Positions 38,128 to 48,027 of a DNA stretch of 64,000 bases are shown piece after piece. Under the pieces are notes generated by a model. That model searched no databases. It was not told where the DNA came from and worked only from the letters and a program-made list of their open reading frames with translations. Origin of the DNA: Ideonella sp. Lineage in GTDB: Bacteria; Pseudomonadota; Gammaproteobacteria; Burkholderiales; Burkholderiaceae_C. Made by a program: the position numbers and the translations under genes. Each line of letters starts with the position of its first letter. Position 1 is the first letter of the stretch. The stretch covers positions 308,113 to 372,112 of the forward strand of contig NZ_JADJDO010000003.1 in assembly GCF_016702655.1 (NCBI RefSeq), given 5' to 3'.

Positions 38128-40476
38128 ATGACGTTTCCGCTCGCTTCAATCGGCGGCGCCGTGCCGGGCCAGGCTGGCGCTGGCGCTGCCATGCAAGGCC
38201 CGTCGAACCTGGTGCTGCCACCCGCATGGCGGGCCCAGACGGCGGTGCTGGTCGGTGCCGCGCTGTGGCTGCTGGCGCTGCTCGCGCTGGCCACGCACAG
38301 CGCCGCCGACCCGGCGTTCACGACGTCGGGCAGTGCGTCCGCGCTGCACAACCGCGCGGGGCTGGCCGGCGCCTGGTTCGCCGACGTCGCATTCTTCGCC
38401 TTCGGCTACTCGACCTGGTGGGGGCTGGCGATCGGCCTCAAGGTCTGGCTGGGCGCGCTGGCACGCCTGCTGCGCGCCGATCCGGATCAGCATGCTGCGC
38501 CTGCCGCCCTGGCGCGTTGGCCGTTCTGGCTCGGCGTCGCGCTGCTGATGGCGGCAAGCTGCGCGCTCGAGTGGACGCGCCTGTACCAGTGGGAGGCGCG
38601 CCTGCCCGGCCACGCCGGCGGTGTGCTGGGCGTCGTGCTCGGCCAGGCGAGCGTCAAGCTGCTCGGCTTTGCCGGCTCGGGCGTCCTGTGGATCGCCGCG
38701 CTGCTGGCCGGGCTGTCGCTCGCGTTCGGGTTCTCGTGGCTGGCATTGGCCGAGTGGATCGGCGCGCGCCTCGAGGGTGTGCGCGCGCAGCACGCCTGGC
38801 GCATCGAGCGCGAGGAAGACGTTCGCCTGGGTGAACAGGCGCAGCGCGAGCGCGAGCAGCTCGTCGAGGTCGAGCACCAGTTGCACGAGGAACACCTGCC
38901 GATCGTGATCGAGCCGACGGTGACGGAGGTCCCCAAGTCGGCGCGCGTGCACAAGGAGCGCCAGAAGCCGCTCTTCGTCGACCTTGCCGACACGAAGCTG
39001 CCACAGGTCGACCTGCTCGACGCCGCGCCCGCGCGCAGCGAGAGCGTCTCGGCCGACACGCTCGAGATGACCTCGCGCCTGATCGAGAAGAAATTGAAGG
39101 ACTTCGGTGTCGAGGTGCGCGTCGTCGCCGCGTCGCCGGGGCCGGTGATCACGCGCTACGAGATCGAGCCCGCAACCGGTGTCAAGGGGGCGCAGGTCGT
39201 CAACCTCGCGAAGGACCTGGCGCGCTCGCTGAGCCTCGTGAGCATCCGTGTCGTCGAGACGATCCCGGGCAAGACGACGATGGCGCTCGAGCTGCCCAAC
39301 GCCCGGCGGCAGACGATCAAGCTGTCCGAGATCCTCGGCTCGCAGGTGTACAACGACGCCGCGTCGCAGCTGACGATGGGCCTCGGAAAGGACATCGTCG
39401 GCAACCCCATGGTCGCGGATCTGGCCAAGATGCCGCACTGCCTCGTCGCCGGCACCACCGGCTCGGGCAAGTCGGTCGGCATCAACGCGATGATCCTGTC
39501 GCTGCTCTACAAGGCCGAGGCGCGCGACGTGCGCCTGATCCTGATCGACCCGAAGATGCTCGAGTTGAGCGTCTACGAGGGCATCCCGCACCTGCTCGCG
39601 CCCGTCGTCACCGACATGAAGCAGGCAGCCAACGCGCTCAACTGGGGCGTCGCGGAAATGGAGCGGCGCTACAAGCTGATGAGCAAGCTCGGCGTGCGCA
39701 ACCTCGCGGGCTACAACCGCAAGCTCGACGAGGCCAAGGCACGCGGCGAACTGCTCTCCAATCCGTTCAGCCTGACGCCCGACGCGCCCGAGCCGCTCGA
39801 GCGCTTGCCCTATGTGGTGATCGTGATCGACGAGCTCGCCGACCTGATGATGGTCGTCGGCAAGAAGATCGAGGAGCTGATCGCGCGGCTGGCGCAGAAG
39901 GCGCGCGCCTGCGGCATCCACCTGATCCTCGCGACGCAGCGGCCGAGCGTCGATGTGATCACGGGGCTCATCAAGGCCAACATCCCGACGCGCCTCTCGT
40001 TCCAGGTTTCCTCCAAGATCGACTCGCGCACCATCCTCGATCAGATGGGTGCCGAGGCGCTGCTCGGCCAAGGCGACATGCTGTACCTGTCGGCGCCGAC
40101 CGGCGTGCCGACGCCGATGCGCGTGCACGGCGCCTTCGTCAGCGACGAGGAGGTGCACCGCGTCGTCGAGTACCTCAAGACCCAGGGCGAGCCCAACTAC
40201 ATCGAGGGCATCCTCGAAGGCGGCGTGCTCGAAGACGAAGGTGGCGCGGCCGGCGAGGGCGGCGGGACGGCCGCCGAAGCCGATCCGATGTACGACAACG
40301 CCGTGGCCATCGTGCTGCAGCACAAGCGCGCGTCGATCTCGCTCGTGCAGCGCCATCTGCGCATCGGCTACAACCGCGCCGCGCGGCTGCTCGAGCAGAT
40401 GGAGAAGTCGGGCCTCGTGTCGAGCATGTCGACGAGCGGCAACCGGGACCTGATCGTTCCGCAGCGCGACGCATGA
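38128..40476 (+). CDS. ftsK: DNA translocase FtsK
   Basis: The 782-residue protein has four or five N-terminal membrane helices (about residues 30-210), a Glu/His/Val-rich linker, and the RecA-like motor with Walker A GTTGSGKSVG near residue 442 and Walker B VVIVIDELADLM. A C-terminal winged-helix gamma domain (about 725-782) reads KOPS polarity sites. It couples chromosome dimer resolution to division. Its stop overlaps the lolA start (ATGA). Confidence 0.96.
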   Translation: MTFPLASIGGAVPGQAGAGAAMQGPSNLVLPPAWRAQTAVLVGAALWLLALLALATHSAADPAFTTSGSASALHNRAGLAGAWFADVAFFAFGYSTWWGLAIGLKVWLGALARLLRADPDQHAAPAALARWPFWLGVALLMAASCALEWTRLYQWEARLPGHAGGVLGVVLGQASVKLLGFAGSGVLWIAALLAGLSLAFGFSWLALAEWIGARLEGVRAQHAWRIEREEDVRLGEQAQREREQLVEVEHQLHEEHLPIVIEPTVTEVPKSARVHKERQKPLFVDLADTKLPQVDLLDAAPARSESVSADTLEMTSRLIEKKLKDFGVEVRVVAASPGPVITRYEIEPATGVKGAQVVNLAKDLARSLSLVSIRVVETIPGKTTMALELPNARRQTIKLSEILGSQVYNDAASQLTMGLGKDIVGNPMVADLAKMPHCLVAGTTGSGKSVGINAMILSLLYKAEARDVRLILIDPKMLELSVYEGIPHLLAPVVTDMKQAANALNWGVAEMERRYKLMSKLGVRNLAGYNRKLDEAKARGELLSNPFSLTPDAPEPLERLPYVVIVIDELADLMMVVGKKIEELIARLAQKARACGIHLILATQRPSVDVITGLIKANIPTRLSFQVSSKIDSRTILDQMGAEALLGQGDMLYLSAPTGVPTPMRVHGAFVSDEEVHRVVEYLKTQGEPNYIEGILEGGVLEDEGGAAGEGGGTAAEADPMYDNAVAIVLQHKRASISLVQRHLRIGYNRAARLLEQMEKSGLVSSMSTSGNRDLIVPQRDA

Positions 40477-41087
40477 GGCCGGCGGCCGCGCTGCTCGCGC
40501 TCGCACTCGCGCTGCCGTGCGGCCTGGTCCGCGCCGACGCGCTCGATGCGCTGAAGGCCTTCGTCCGCGACGCCGGCACCGGGCAGGCGAACTTCACGCA
40601 GACCGTGACCTCGCCCGACGGCAGGAAGACCAGGACTTCGAGCGGCAGCTTCGAGTTTTCGCGGCCGAACCGGTTTCGTTTCGCCTACACCAAGCCCTTC
40701 GAGCAACTCATTGTCGCCGACGGGCAGAAGGTCTGGATCTACGACCGCGACCTGAATCAGGCCAGCAGCCGCAAGCTCGCGCAGGCGCTCGGCGCGACCC
40801 CGGCAGCGCTGTTGGCGGGCGGTTCGCTGGAGCGCGATTTCGAGCTCAAGGCCGCGCCGGATCGCAACGGTCTGGCCTGGGTCGAAGCGACGCCGCGCCA
40901 GCGCGACGGCGCGCTGCAGGTGGTGCGGGTCGGCTTTCGCGGCGGCGAACTGGCCGCGATCGAGATCGTCGACAGCTTCGGCCAGACCTCGCTGCTGCAG
41001 TTCAGCAGCTTCGTGGCCAACCTGCCGCTCGCACCCGAGCGCTTCCGGTTCGTCGTGCCGCCTGGCGCCGACCTGATCGAGCAATAG
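40473..41087 (+). CDS. lolA: outer-membrane lipoprotein carrier protein LolA
   Basis: The 204-residue protein has a signal peptide (cleavage likely after A21, VRA|DAL). The mature part matches LolA: GQANFTQTV, SGSFEFSRPNRFRFAY and KVWIYDRDLNQ. It carries lipoproteins from LolCDE to LolB across the periplasm. It follows ftsK by overlap, as in other betaproteobacteria. Confidence 0.95.
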   Translation: MRPAAALLALALALPCGLVRADALDALKAFVRDAGTGQANFTQTVTSPDGRKTRTSSGSFEFSRPNRFRFAYTKPFEQLIVADGQKVWIYDRDLNQASSRKLAQALGATPAALLAGGSLERDFELKAAPDRNGLAWVEATPRQRDGALQVVRVGFRGGELAAIEIVDSFGQTSLLQFSSFVANLPLAPERFRFVVPPGADLIEQ

Positions 41088-41111
41088 CAACTCATACCGT
41101 AGCATCGCGCG

Positions 41112-41924
41112 ATGGCCCAACGTCACCCGCACACCGGCGCGCCGCACCTGCTGCACTCGATGACCGAGTGGCGCGCGCTGCTCGAGATCGCGACGCTGCC
41201 CTCCATGATTCCGGCGCTGATGATGGCGCCGCACGGCGATGGCCACCCGGTGCTGCTGCTGCCCGGTTTCATGGCCGACGAGTCGACGATGTTCGCGCTC
41301 AAGTTCTTCCTGCAGAACCGGGGCTATGCCGTGCAGACCTGGGGCTTCGGTCGCAACGTGGGCTTTCATGCCCGGCACGCACAGGCCCTCGTGCAGAAGA
41401 TCCGCTACCTGCACCACCAGACCGGGCGCAAGGTCAGCCTCGTCGGCTGGAGCCTGGGCGGCGTGTTCGCGCTCTACGGCGCGCATCATGCGACCGAAAG
41501 CGTGCGCAACGTGATCACGCTTGGCAGCCCGCTCAGTATCGACCCGGAAGGCAGCCGCTCGCCGGCGGCAGTGAAGGCGTTGTACCGGATGATCGCGCAC
41601 CCGCTCGGCCCGGTGGCGCACACGATGCAGCCGCGCGCCAAGAAGATGCGCGAGATGAGCCTCCCGCCGGTCCCGCTCAGCTGTCTCTACTCGATCAGCG
41701 ACGGCGTCGTGCCGGCACAGGAAGCCACGATCGCCGGCGACCCGGCGCTGCACGAGAACATCCGCGTGACCGGCAGCCATACCGGCCTCGGCTTCAACGC
41801 GATGGTGCTGTGCATCGTCGCCGACCGCCTGGCCCAGCCTGAAGGCCAGTGGCGGCCGTTCACGCCGCAAGGTGTCGGGGGGGCGGTTTACCGGACCCTG
41901 ACGCACGCGGCGCTGCCTTTCTAG
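41112..41924 (+). CDS. alpha/beta hydrolase, lipase-like
   Basis: The 270-residue protein has the oxyanion segment VLLLPGFMADE near 47-57 and the nucleophile elbow GWSLGG, with S114. D174-D175 or a later Asp and H262-type residues could finish the triad, but these were not pinned down. There is no signal peptide. It converges on and overlaps by 65 bp a wax ester synthase gene, which suggests a role in ester or storage-lipid turnover; that is inference. Confidence 0.85.
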   Translation: MAQRHPHTGAPHLLHSMTEWRALLEIATLPSMIPALMMAPHGDGHPVLLLPGFMADESTMFALKFFLQNRGYAVQTWGFGRNVGFHARHAQALVQKIRYLHHQTGRKVSLVGWSLGGVFALYGAHHATESVRNVITLGSPLSIDPEGSRSPAAVKALYRMIAHPLGPVAHTMQPRAKKMREMSLPPVPLSCLYSISDGVVPAQEATIAGDPALHENIRVTGSHTGLGFNAMVLCIVADRLAQPEGQWRPFTPQGVGGAVYRTLTHAALPF

Positions 41925-43377
41925 CCGGCTTGCTCCTCCGGTCCGCGCGTCGCCTGGCAGGCGTGGTCGCTGCAGCGAGCGCCTCCTGGAAGCTGTCGCG
42001 CAGGCACTGTGCAAAGTCCTCGGGGTCGGGCATCAACTCGCGGCACGAGGTCGGCGAGATGATGATCCGGCCGTCGTAGCTCGTCACCGCAAACACGAGG
42101 CCCATGCCGTCGGCGATCGGCATCACCGCCGAGAAGTAGGTCATGCGCGCACCGCACAGGAACTGTGGCTCGCGCGGGCCAGGCACGTTGGTGATGGTGC
42201 AGTTGGCCAGCGGCGCGCGGCGACCGATGCCGCGCGCAGCGCGCCCGAGCAGCTTGCTCGTTACCGCGAGCGTTGCCGCGGGTGCCTGCTCTTCCAGGGC
42301 GGCCAGTTCGCGCATGCTGATCGCATGCGCCACGGTGTCGGAGGCGGCGGTCTGGGCCTGCACGAACTGCAGTCGCTCGACCGGGTCGGCGATCTGGGTG
42401 CCCAGGCGGACGTGCAGCCATGACACGTCGGCGCGGTCGCCGTGCAGCGCGGCGTCGCCGTCGCGGGTCACGAAGGGCGCCAGCGCCGTCAGGCTTGCCG
42501 CGGGCAACTCGCCGCGCGCGTCGAGGTAGCGGCGCAGCGCGCCGCCGCAGACCGCGAGCACGGCATCGTTGACCGTTGCGCCCGGCACGCGCGCGCGGAT
42601 GGCCTTGAACTCGTCGAGCATGAAGCGCCGCGTCTCGAACACGCGGTGCGGCGAGACGACCGAGTTGAAGCGTGTCGGCGGCAGGTTGTCGGGGCGCAGC
42701 AGCACATCGCCGGCGAGCGTGAAGGCAGTCGGCACCAGGCGCGTCAGCGCGCGCGTCAGCGGCCCGGCGGCGCGCCAGGGCGCAGCGACCGAGCGCAACA
42801 CGCCGCGCGAGAGCATGGTCACGGCGCTCGGCGCTGTCGCAGCGAACCAGGGCGCCGGCGGCGCGGGCGGCGGTGCTGTGGGCGTCGTGTCGTGCAGCAG
42901 CGTCGTCAGTTCGCTGCCGCTCTCGATGTCGACCGCCGCATGGTGGGTCTTGGTCAGCAGCGCGAAGCTGCCTTGGGGCAGGTCGAGAAAACTGTCCAGC
43001 CCTTCGATGACGTAGATCTCCCACAGCGGCCGATCCAGGTCCAGCGGCCGGGCGTGGATGCGCGAGATCTGGATGCAGAACTGGCGCCAGTCGCCGGGTT
43101 TGGGCAGCGCAATGTGGCGCACGTGGTATTCGAGGTCGAAGTTCTCGTCCTCGACCCAGTAGGGGTAGTCGATCTCGAGCGGCACGCGCTTCAACTTGCG
43201 GCGAAACACCGGCGAGCGGTCGAGCCGGCTCTCGATGTGGGCGAGCAGGGTTTTGAAGCGCAGCTTGCCGCCGGGCGCCGTCGACTGGTCGTAGATGTGG
43301 ATCAGGCTGACGTTCGCATTTGCGCTCGCGGTGTCGGTGTAGACATACGAGGCGTCGTGGCCACTGAGTTGGGTCAT
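41860..43377 (-). CDS. wax ester synthase/diacylglycerol acyltransferase (WS/DGAT)
   Basis: This 505-residue acyltransferase shows PLW at 117-119, the active-site HH pair at 145-146 and D150 (THHAAVDIESG), the ND motif VNDAVLAVCGGALRRYL and the ITNVPGP segment. The active-site consensus is HHxxxDG; here the Gly is Ile151, a notable variant. It joins acyl-CoA to fatty alcohol or diacylglycerol to make storage wax or triacylglycerol. The C-terminal 30 residues are Lys/Arg/Pro-rich. The gene sits between lolA and rarA together with the hydrolase gene. Confidence 0.9.
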   Translation of the reverse strand: MTQLSGHDASYVYTDTASANANVSLIHIYDQSTAPGGKLRFKTLLAHIESRLDRSPVFRRKLKRVPLEIDYPYWVEDENFDLEYHVRHIALPKPGDWRQFCIQISRIHARPLDLDRPLWEIYVIEGLDSFLDLPQGSFALLTKTHHAAVDIESGSELTTLLHDTTPTAPPPAPPAPWFAATAPSAVTMLSRGVLRSVAAPWRAAGPLTRALTRLVPTAFTLAGDVLLRPDNLPPTRFNSVVSPHRVFETRRFMLDEFKAIRARVPGATVNDAVLAVCGGALRRYLDARGELPAASLTALAPFVTRDGDAALHGDRADVSWLHVRLGTQIADPVERLQFVQAQTAASDTVAHAISMRELAALEEQAPAATLAVTSKLLGRAARGIGRRAPLANCTITNVPGPREPQFLCGARMTYFSAVMPIADGMGLVFAVTSYDGRIIISPTSCRELMPDPEDFAQCLRDSFQEALAAATTPARRRADRRSKPARKAAPRASGSGKPPPRHLAA

Positions 43378-43545
43378 CGCGGAGGTGGCGGTGTCGAGGC
43401 GATGGCGCAATATACATCCCGCCTTCCGCAGGGCGGGTAGCGCCGAGCCGGTTCCGCCAGCAGGCTGCCACAATGTGCGGATGAGACTCCGCCCGGCCGC
43501 TCCGAAGGGGGCTCGCACCCCAGTGCGCAGCACACGGGTTTCGAA

Positions 43546-44853
43546 ATGAGTGCCCCGTCGCCCGCGGCCGAGGCCCCGCTCGCCGAGCGCTTGCGCCCGC
43601 GCACGCTGGATGAGGTGATCGGCCAGGCGCAGTTGCTCGGCCCGGGCAAGCCGCTGCGCACGGCCTTCGACTCCGGGCGCCTGCATTCGATGATCCTGTG
43701 GGGACCGCCGGGCGTGGGCAAGACGACGCTCGCGCGCCTGATGGCCGACGCCTTCGATGCCCAGTTCATCACCATCTCGGCGGTGCTCGGCGGCGTGAAG
43801 GACATCCGCGAGGCCGTCGAGCGGGCCCGGGTCGCGCTCGGCACCGGGCGCGCGACGGTAGTCTTCGTCGACGAAGTGCACCGCTTCAACAAGGCGCAGC
43901 AAGATGCCTTCCTGCCGCATGTCGAGTCGGGCTTGTTCACCTTCATCGGCGCGACGACCGAGAACCCGTCGTTCGAGGTCAACTCGGCGCTGCTGTCGCG
44001 CGCCACGGTGCATGTGCTGCAGCCGCTGGTCGATGCCGATCTGCGCGTCGTGCTCGAGCGCGGCCGGGCGTTGATCCACGCACCGCCGTTCGACGAGGCG
44101 GCCACGCTGCGCCTGATCGGCTACGCCGACGGCGATGCGCGGCGCTTGCTCAACACGCTCGAGAGCGTGGCTCGCTCGGCCGGCGCCGCGCCGCTGATCG
44201 ACGAGGCCCTGCTCGAGCGCGCGCTCGGCGAGCAGTTGCGCCGCTACGACAAGGGCGGGGAGCAGTTCTACGACACCATCTCGGCGCTGCACAAGGCCGT
44301 GCGCGGCTCGGATCCCGACGCGGCGCTGTACTGGTTGGTGCGCATGCTCGACGGCGGCGTCGACCCGCGCTACGCCGCGCGGCGCTTGCTGCGCATGGCG
44401 AGCGAGGACATCGGGCTTGCCGACCCGCGCGCGCTGCGCCTGGCGCTCGACGCCGCCGAGACCTACGAGCGCCTCGGCTCGCCCGAGGGCGAACTCGCGC
44501 TCGCGCAGGCGGTGGTCTACCTTGCCGTCGCGCCCAAGAGCAACGCGGTCTACACGGCGTTCAAGGCGGTGCGCGAGTTCGTCGCCCGCGACGGCACGCG
44601 CGCGGTGCCGCTGCACCTGCGCAACGCGCCGACGCGGCTGATGCAGGGCCTCGGCTACGGGGGCGGCTACCGCTACGCCCACGACGAGCCCGACGGCTTC
44701 GCGGCCGGCATGCACTACGGCCCGGCCGAGGCCGCGCTGCCGCGCTTCTACCGGCCGCCGTCGCGCGGGCTCGAGATCCGCATCGCGGAGAAGCTCGAGG
44801 AACTGCGCAGGCTCAATGAACAGGCGAGCAATCCACCGTCGAAGCCTGGATGA
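43546..44853 (+). CDS. rarA: replication-associated recombination protein A
   Basis: This 435-residue AAA+ protein has Walker A GPPGVGKTTLARL near 52-64, Walker B VVFVDEVHRFN and the C-terminal tetramerisation region ending in NAPTRLMQGLGYGGGYRYAHDE (split by a turn). It acts at stalled replication forks. In betaproteobacteria it usually follows lolA closely; here two lipid genes intervene. Confidence 0.95.
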   Translation: MSAPSPAAEAPLAERLRPRTLDEVIGQAQLLGPGKPLRTAFDSGRLHSMILWGPPGVGKTTLARLMADAFDAQFITISAVLGGVKDIREAVERARVALGTGRATVVFVDEVHRFNKAQQDAFLPHVESGLFTFIGATTENPSFEVNSALLSRATVHVLQPLVDADLRVVLERGRALIHAPPFDEAATLRLIGYADGDARRLLNTLESVARSAGAAPLIDEALLERALGEQLRRYDKGGEQFYDTISALHKAVRGSDPDAALYWLVRMLDGGVDPRYAARRLLRMASEDIGLADPRALRLALDAAETYERLGSPEGELALAQAVVYLAVAPKSNAVYTAFKAVREFVARDGTRAVPLHLRNAPTRLMQGLGYGGGYRYAHDEPDGFAAGMHYGPAEAALPRFYRPPSRGLEIRIAEKLEELRRLNEQASNPPSKPG

Positions 44854-44913
44854 ATGGTGAATCGAGCCAAATTCGCCCGCAGAAGTTGGTGAACTGTCGC
44901 GCAGTCGGCACCC

Positions 44914-44919
44914 TAGAAT
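44914..44919 (+). promoter_or_regulatory. possible -10 box for the liv operon
   Basis: TAGAAT lies about 200 bp before livH in the 264-bp gap after rarA. TTGGTG stands upstream but at a 22-bp spacing, so support is weak. Nothing else recognisable lies in the gap. Confidence 0.3.
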
Positions 44920-45117
44920 GCGCGCCAGCCTGAAACCGGTACACCAGAACGCGCGCCGCGGCCATAGGGTCGGCACGCGAACCGAGCGCGCCGCAATCGG
45001 ACTAGAGTCGCGGCAATGCGAGAACGGGGCGCCAGACCCCGGCGCCGCCCGGCGCGAAGGCCCTACAAGCAGAACAGACCCCGGCCCGCGGGCCGAGGAA
45101 ACGCAGGAGACGAGCAG

Positions 45118-46041
45118 ATGGACACCTTGATCCAACAGATCATCAACGGTCTGGTGCTGGGCAGCGTGTATGCGCTGGTCGCGCTCGGCTACACGATGGT
45201 CTACGGCATCATCAACCTGATCAACTTCGCGCACGGCGAAGTGCTGATGGTCGGTGCCCTGACCAGTTGGACCGTGGTCACCGTGCTCGCCGATGCCGGC
45301 CTGCCGGGCTGGCTGCTGCTGCTGATCTCGCTCGTCGCCGCGGTGGTGGTGTGCGCGATCCTGAACTTCGTGATCGAGAAGATCGCCTACCGGCCGCTGC
45401 GCAATGCGCCGCGGCTGGCGCCGCTGATCACCGCGATGGGCGTGAGCCTGCTGTTGCAGACGCTGGCGATGATCATCTGGAAGCCGAACTACAAGTCGTT
45501 CCCGATCCTGCTGCCCAGCGAGCCCTTCCACATCGGCGGCGCGGTGATCAACACGACCCAGATCCTGATCCTCGTCGTCACCGCGGTCACGCTCGCCGGG
45601 CTGATGTACCTCGTCAACCAGACCCGCCTCGGCCGCGCGATGCGCGCCACGGCCGAGAACCCGCGCGTCGCCGGGCTGATGGGCGTCAAGCCCGACATGG
45701 TGATCTCGGCCACCTTCGTGATCGGCGCCGCGCTCGCTGCGCTGGCGGGCGTGATGTACGCCGCCAACTACGGCTCGGTGCAGCACACGATGGGCTTTCT
45801 GCCGGGGCTGAAGGCGTTCACCGCGGCGGTCTTCGGCGGCATCGGCAACCTCGCCGGGGCGATGGTCGGCGGCGTGCTGCTCGGGCTGATCGAGTCGCTC
45901 GGCGCGGGCTACATCGGCGTCCTGACCGGCGGCGTGCTCGGCAGCCACTATTCGGACATCTTTGCCTTCATCGTGCTCATCCTCGTGCTCACGCTCAGGC
46001 CGCAGGGCCTGCTCGGCGAGCGCGTCGCGGACCGGGCCTGA
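45118..46041 (+). CDS. livH: branched-chain amino acid ABC transporter permease LivH-type
   Basis: The 307-residue membrane protein matches LivH (NGLVLGSVYALVALGYTMVYG at the start in two blocks, INFAHGEVLM, AVFGGIGNLAGAM). It has about eight hydrophobic segments. AGGAG precedes the ATG. First of livH-livM-livG-livF. Members of this family also carry aromatic compounds, urea or amides, so the substrate is open. Confidence 0.93.
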   Translation: MDTLIQQIINGLVLGSVYALVALGYTMVYGIINLINFAHGEVLMVGALTSWTVVTVLADAGLPGWLLLLISLVAAVVVCAILNFVIEKIAYRPLRNAPRLAPLITAMGVSLLLQTLAMIIWKPNYKSFPILLPSEPFHIGGAVINTTQILILVVTAVTLAGLMYLVNQTRLGRAMRATAENPRVAGLMGVKPDMVISATFVIGAALAALAGVMYAANYGSVQHTMGFLPGLKAFTAAVFGGIGNLAGAMVGGVLLGLIESLGAGYIGVLTGGVLGSHYSDIFAFIVLILVLTLRPQGLLGERVADRA

Positions 46042-46053
46042 GGAGGACAGATC

Positions 46054-47214
46054 ATGAGAAGCAACAAGCTCGTCACCTTCCTGATTGCGGCGATCGCGCT
46101 CGCGATCCTGCCGATCATCTTCCAGCAGTTCGGCAACGCCTGGGTCCGCATCGTCGACATCGCGCTGCTCTACGTGCTGCTCGCGCTCGGGCTGAACATC
46201 GTGGTCGGCTACGCGGGCCTGCTCGACCTCGGCTACGTCGCGTTCTATGCCGTCGGTGCCTACATGTTCGGCCTGCTCGCGTCGCCGCACCTGATCGACA
46301 CCTTTCCGGCCATCAAGGCCATGTTCCCGGCCGGCATGCACTCGCCGATCTGGCTCGTGATCCCGCTCGGCGCGGCGGTGGCGGCGACCTTCGGCGTCCT
46401 GCTCGGCGCGCCGACCTTGAAGCTGCGCGGCGACTATTTGGCGATCGTGACGCTCGGCTTCGGCGAGATCATCCGCGTGTTCATGAACAACCTCGACGCG
46501 CCGGTCAACATCACCAACGGCCCCAAGGGCATCGCGCAGATCGACTCGATCAAGTTCTTCGGGCTGGACCTGGGCAAGACGCTCGACCTCGGCTTCGTCT
46601 CGCTGCCGTCGGTCACGCTGTACTACTACCTGTTCCTCGCGCTCGTCGTCTTCAGCGTCGTGATCTGCTACCGGCTCGAGCGCTCGCGCATCGGGCGCGC
46701 GTGGATGGCGATCCGCGAGGACGAGGTCGCGGCCAAGGCGATGGGCATCAATACGCGCAACCTGAAGCTGCTCGCGTTCGGCATGGGTGCCACCTTCGGC
46801 GGCGTGTCGGGGGTGATGTTTGCGACCTTCCAGGGCTTCATCTCGCCCGAGTCGTTCAGCCTGCAGGAGTCGATCATGATCGTTGCGATGGTCGTGCTCG
46901 GCGGCATCGGGCACATCCCGGGCGTGATCCTCGGCGCGCTGCTGCTCGCCGCGCTGCCCGAAGTGCTGCGCTACGTGGCCGGGCCGCTGCAGGCGATGAG
47001 CGGCGGGCGCCTGGACGCATCGATCCTGCGCCAGCTGCTGATCGCGCTGGCGATGATCGGCATCATGCTGTCGCGGCCGCGCGGCCTGTGGCCGTCGCGC
47101 GAGCATGGCCACGACGTGACGCCCGACACGTTGCCTGCGAGTCCGCACGCCGATCTGACGCCGCCCGAGCAGATCCCGCAGCCGGTGTCGCCGATCGTGC
47201 CGACCGTCAAGTGA
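46054..47214 (+). CDS. livM: branched-chain amino acid ABC transporter permease LivM-type
   Basis: This 386-residue permease has the LivM pattern (LGLNIVVGYAGLLDLGYVAF, LKLRGDYLAIVTLGFGEIIR, SFSLQESIMIVAMVVLGG) and a hydrophilic, Pro-rich C-terminal tail. AGGAGG lies before the ATG. It would pair with LivH to form the channel. Confidence 0.93.
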   Translation: MRSNKLVTFLIAAIALAILPIIFQQFGNAWVRIVDIALLYVLLALGLNIVVGYAGLLDLGYVAFYAVGAYMFGLLASPHLIDTFPAIKAMFPAGMHSPIWLVIPLGAAVAATFGVLLGAPTLKLRGDYLAIVTLGFGEIIRVFMNNLDAPVNITNGPKGIAQIDSIKFFGLDLGKTLDLGFVSLPSVTLYYYLFLALVVFSVVICYRLERSRIGRAWMAIREDEVAAKAMGINTRNLKLLAFGMGATFGGVSGVMFATFQGFISPESFSLQESIMIVAMVVLGGIGHIPGVILGALLLAALPEVLRYVAGPLQAMSGGRLDASILRQLLIALAMIGIMLSRPRGLWPSREHGHDVTPDTLPASPHADLTPPEQIPQPVSPIVPTVK

Positions 47215-47230
47215 GCAGGAGCACCCGGCA

Positions 47231-48013
47231 ATGAGCGAAAAGCAAACCATCCTCAAGGTCAGTGGCGTCTCCAAGCGCTTCGGCGGCCTGCAGGCACTGT
47301 CCGATGTCGGCATCACGATCGAGAAGGGCCAGGTCTATGGCCTGATCGGCCCCAACGGCGCCGGCAAGACGACCTTCTTCAACGTCATCACCGGCCTGTA
47401 CCTGCCCGACTCGGGGACCTTCGAACTCGGCGGCAAGCCCTACCGGCCGAGCGCCGTGCACGAGGTGGCGCGCACCGGCATCGCGCGCACCTTCCAGAAC
47501 ATCCGCCTCTTCGCCGAGATGACGGCGCTCGAGAACGTGATGGTCGGGCGCCACGTGCGCACCCATTCCGGGTTGCTGGGCGCAGTGTTTCGCACCGGCG
47601 GCTTCAAGCAGGAGGAGGCGGAGATTGCCAAGCGAGCGCAGGAGTTGCTCGACTACGTGGGCATCGGCCGCTATGCCGGCTTCAAGTCGCGCACGCTGTC
47701 CTACGGCGACCAGCGGCGCCTGGAGATCGCGCGCGCGCTGGCCACCGATCCCAAGCTGATTGCGCTCGACGAGCCGGCGGCAGGCATGAATGCGACCGAG
47801 AAGGTCGTGCTGCGCGAGCTGATCGACCGCATCCGCAAGGACGGCAGCACGATCCTGCTCATCGAGCACGACGTCAAGCTCGTGATGGGGCTGTGCGACC
47901 GCGTCACGGTGCTCGACTACGGCAAGCAGATCGCCGAAGGCAACCCCTACGACGTGCAGCGCAACGAGAAGGTGATCGAAGCCTACCTCGGCGCCGGCCA
48001 CGCTGCCCACTGA
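47231..48013 (+). CDS. livG: ABC transporter ATP-binding protein LivG-type
   Basis: The 260-residue ATPase has Walker A GPNGAGKTTFFN, the signature LSYGDQRRLEIARAL and Walker B LIALDEPAAGMN, with the extended NxTE...RLI tail usual in LivG. It follows livM by 16 bp. Confidence 0.94.
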   Translation: MSEKQTILKVSGVSKRFGGLQALSDVGITIEKGQVYGLIGPNGAGKTTFFNVITGLYLPDSGTFELGGKPYRPSAVHEVARTGIARTFQNIRLFAEMTALENVMVGRHVRTHSGLLGAVFRTGGFKQEEAEIAKRAQELLDYVGIGRYAGFKSRTLSYGDQRRLEIARALATDPKLIALDEPAAGMNATEKVVLRELIDRIRKDGSTILLIEHDVKLVMGLCDRVTVLDYGKQIAEGNPYDVQRNEKVIEAYLGAGHAAH

Positions 48014-48027
48014 GTCGGAGCCCGGAA

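Noticed and set aside
43418..43437. Stem CCCGCC/GGCGGG considered as a terminator.
   Set aside because: It lies upstream of both divergent genes (the wax ester synthase gene and rarA), has no T run and is short for such GC-rich DNA.
41860..47316. A minus-strand open frame of about 1,800 codons that runs through the wax ester synthase gene and on beneath rarA and the liv genes.
   Set aside because: Only the 41860-43377 part matches a protein family. The rest is the antisense shadow of strongly biased GC-rich genes on the plus strand (rarA, livH, livM).
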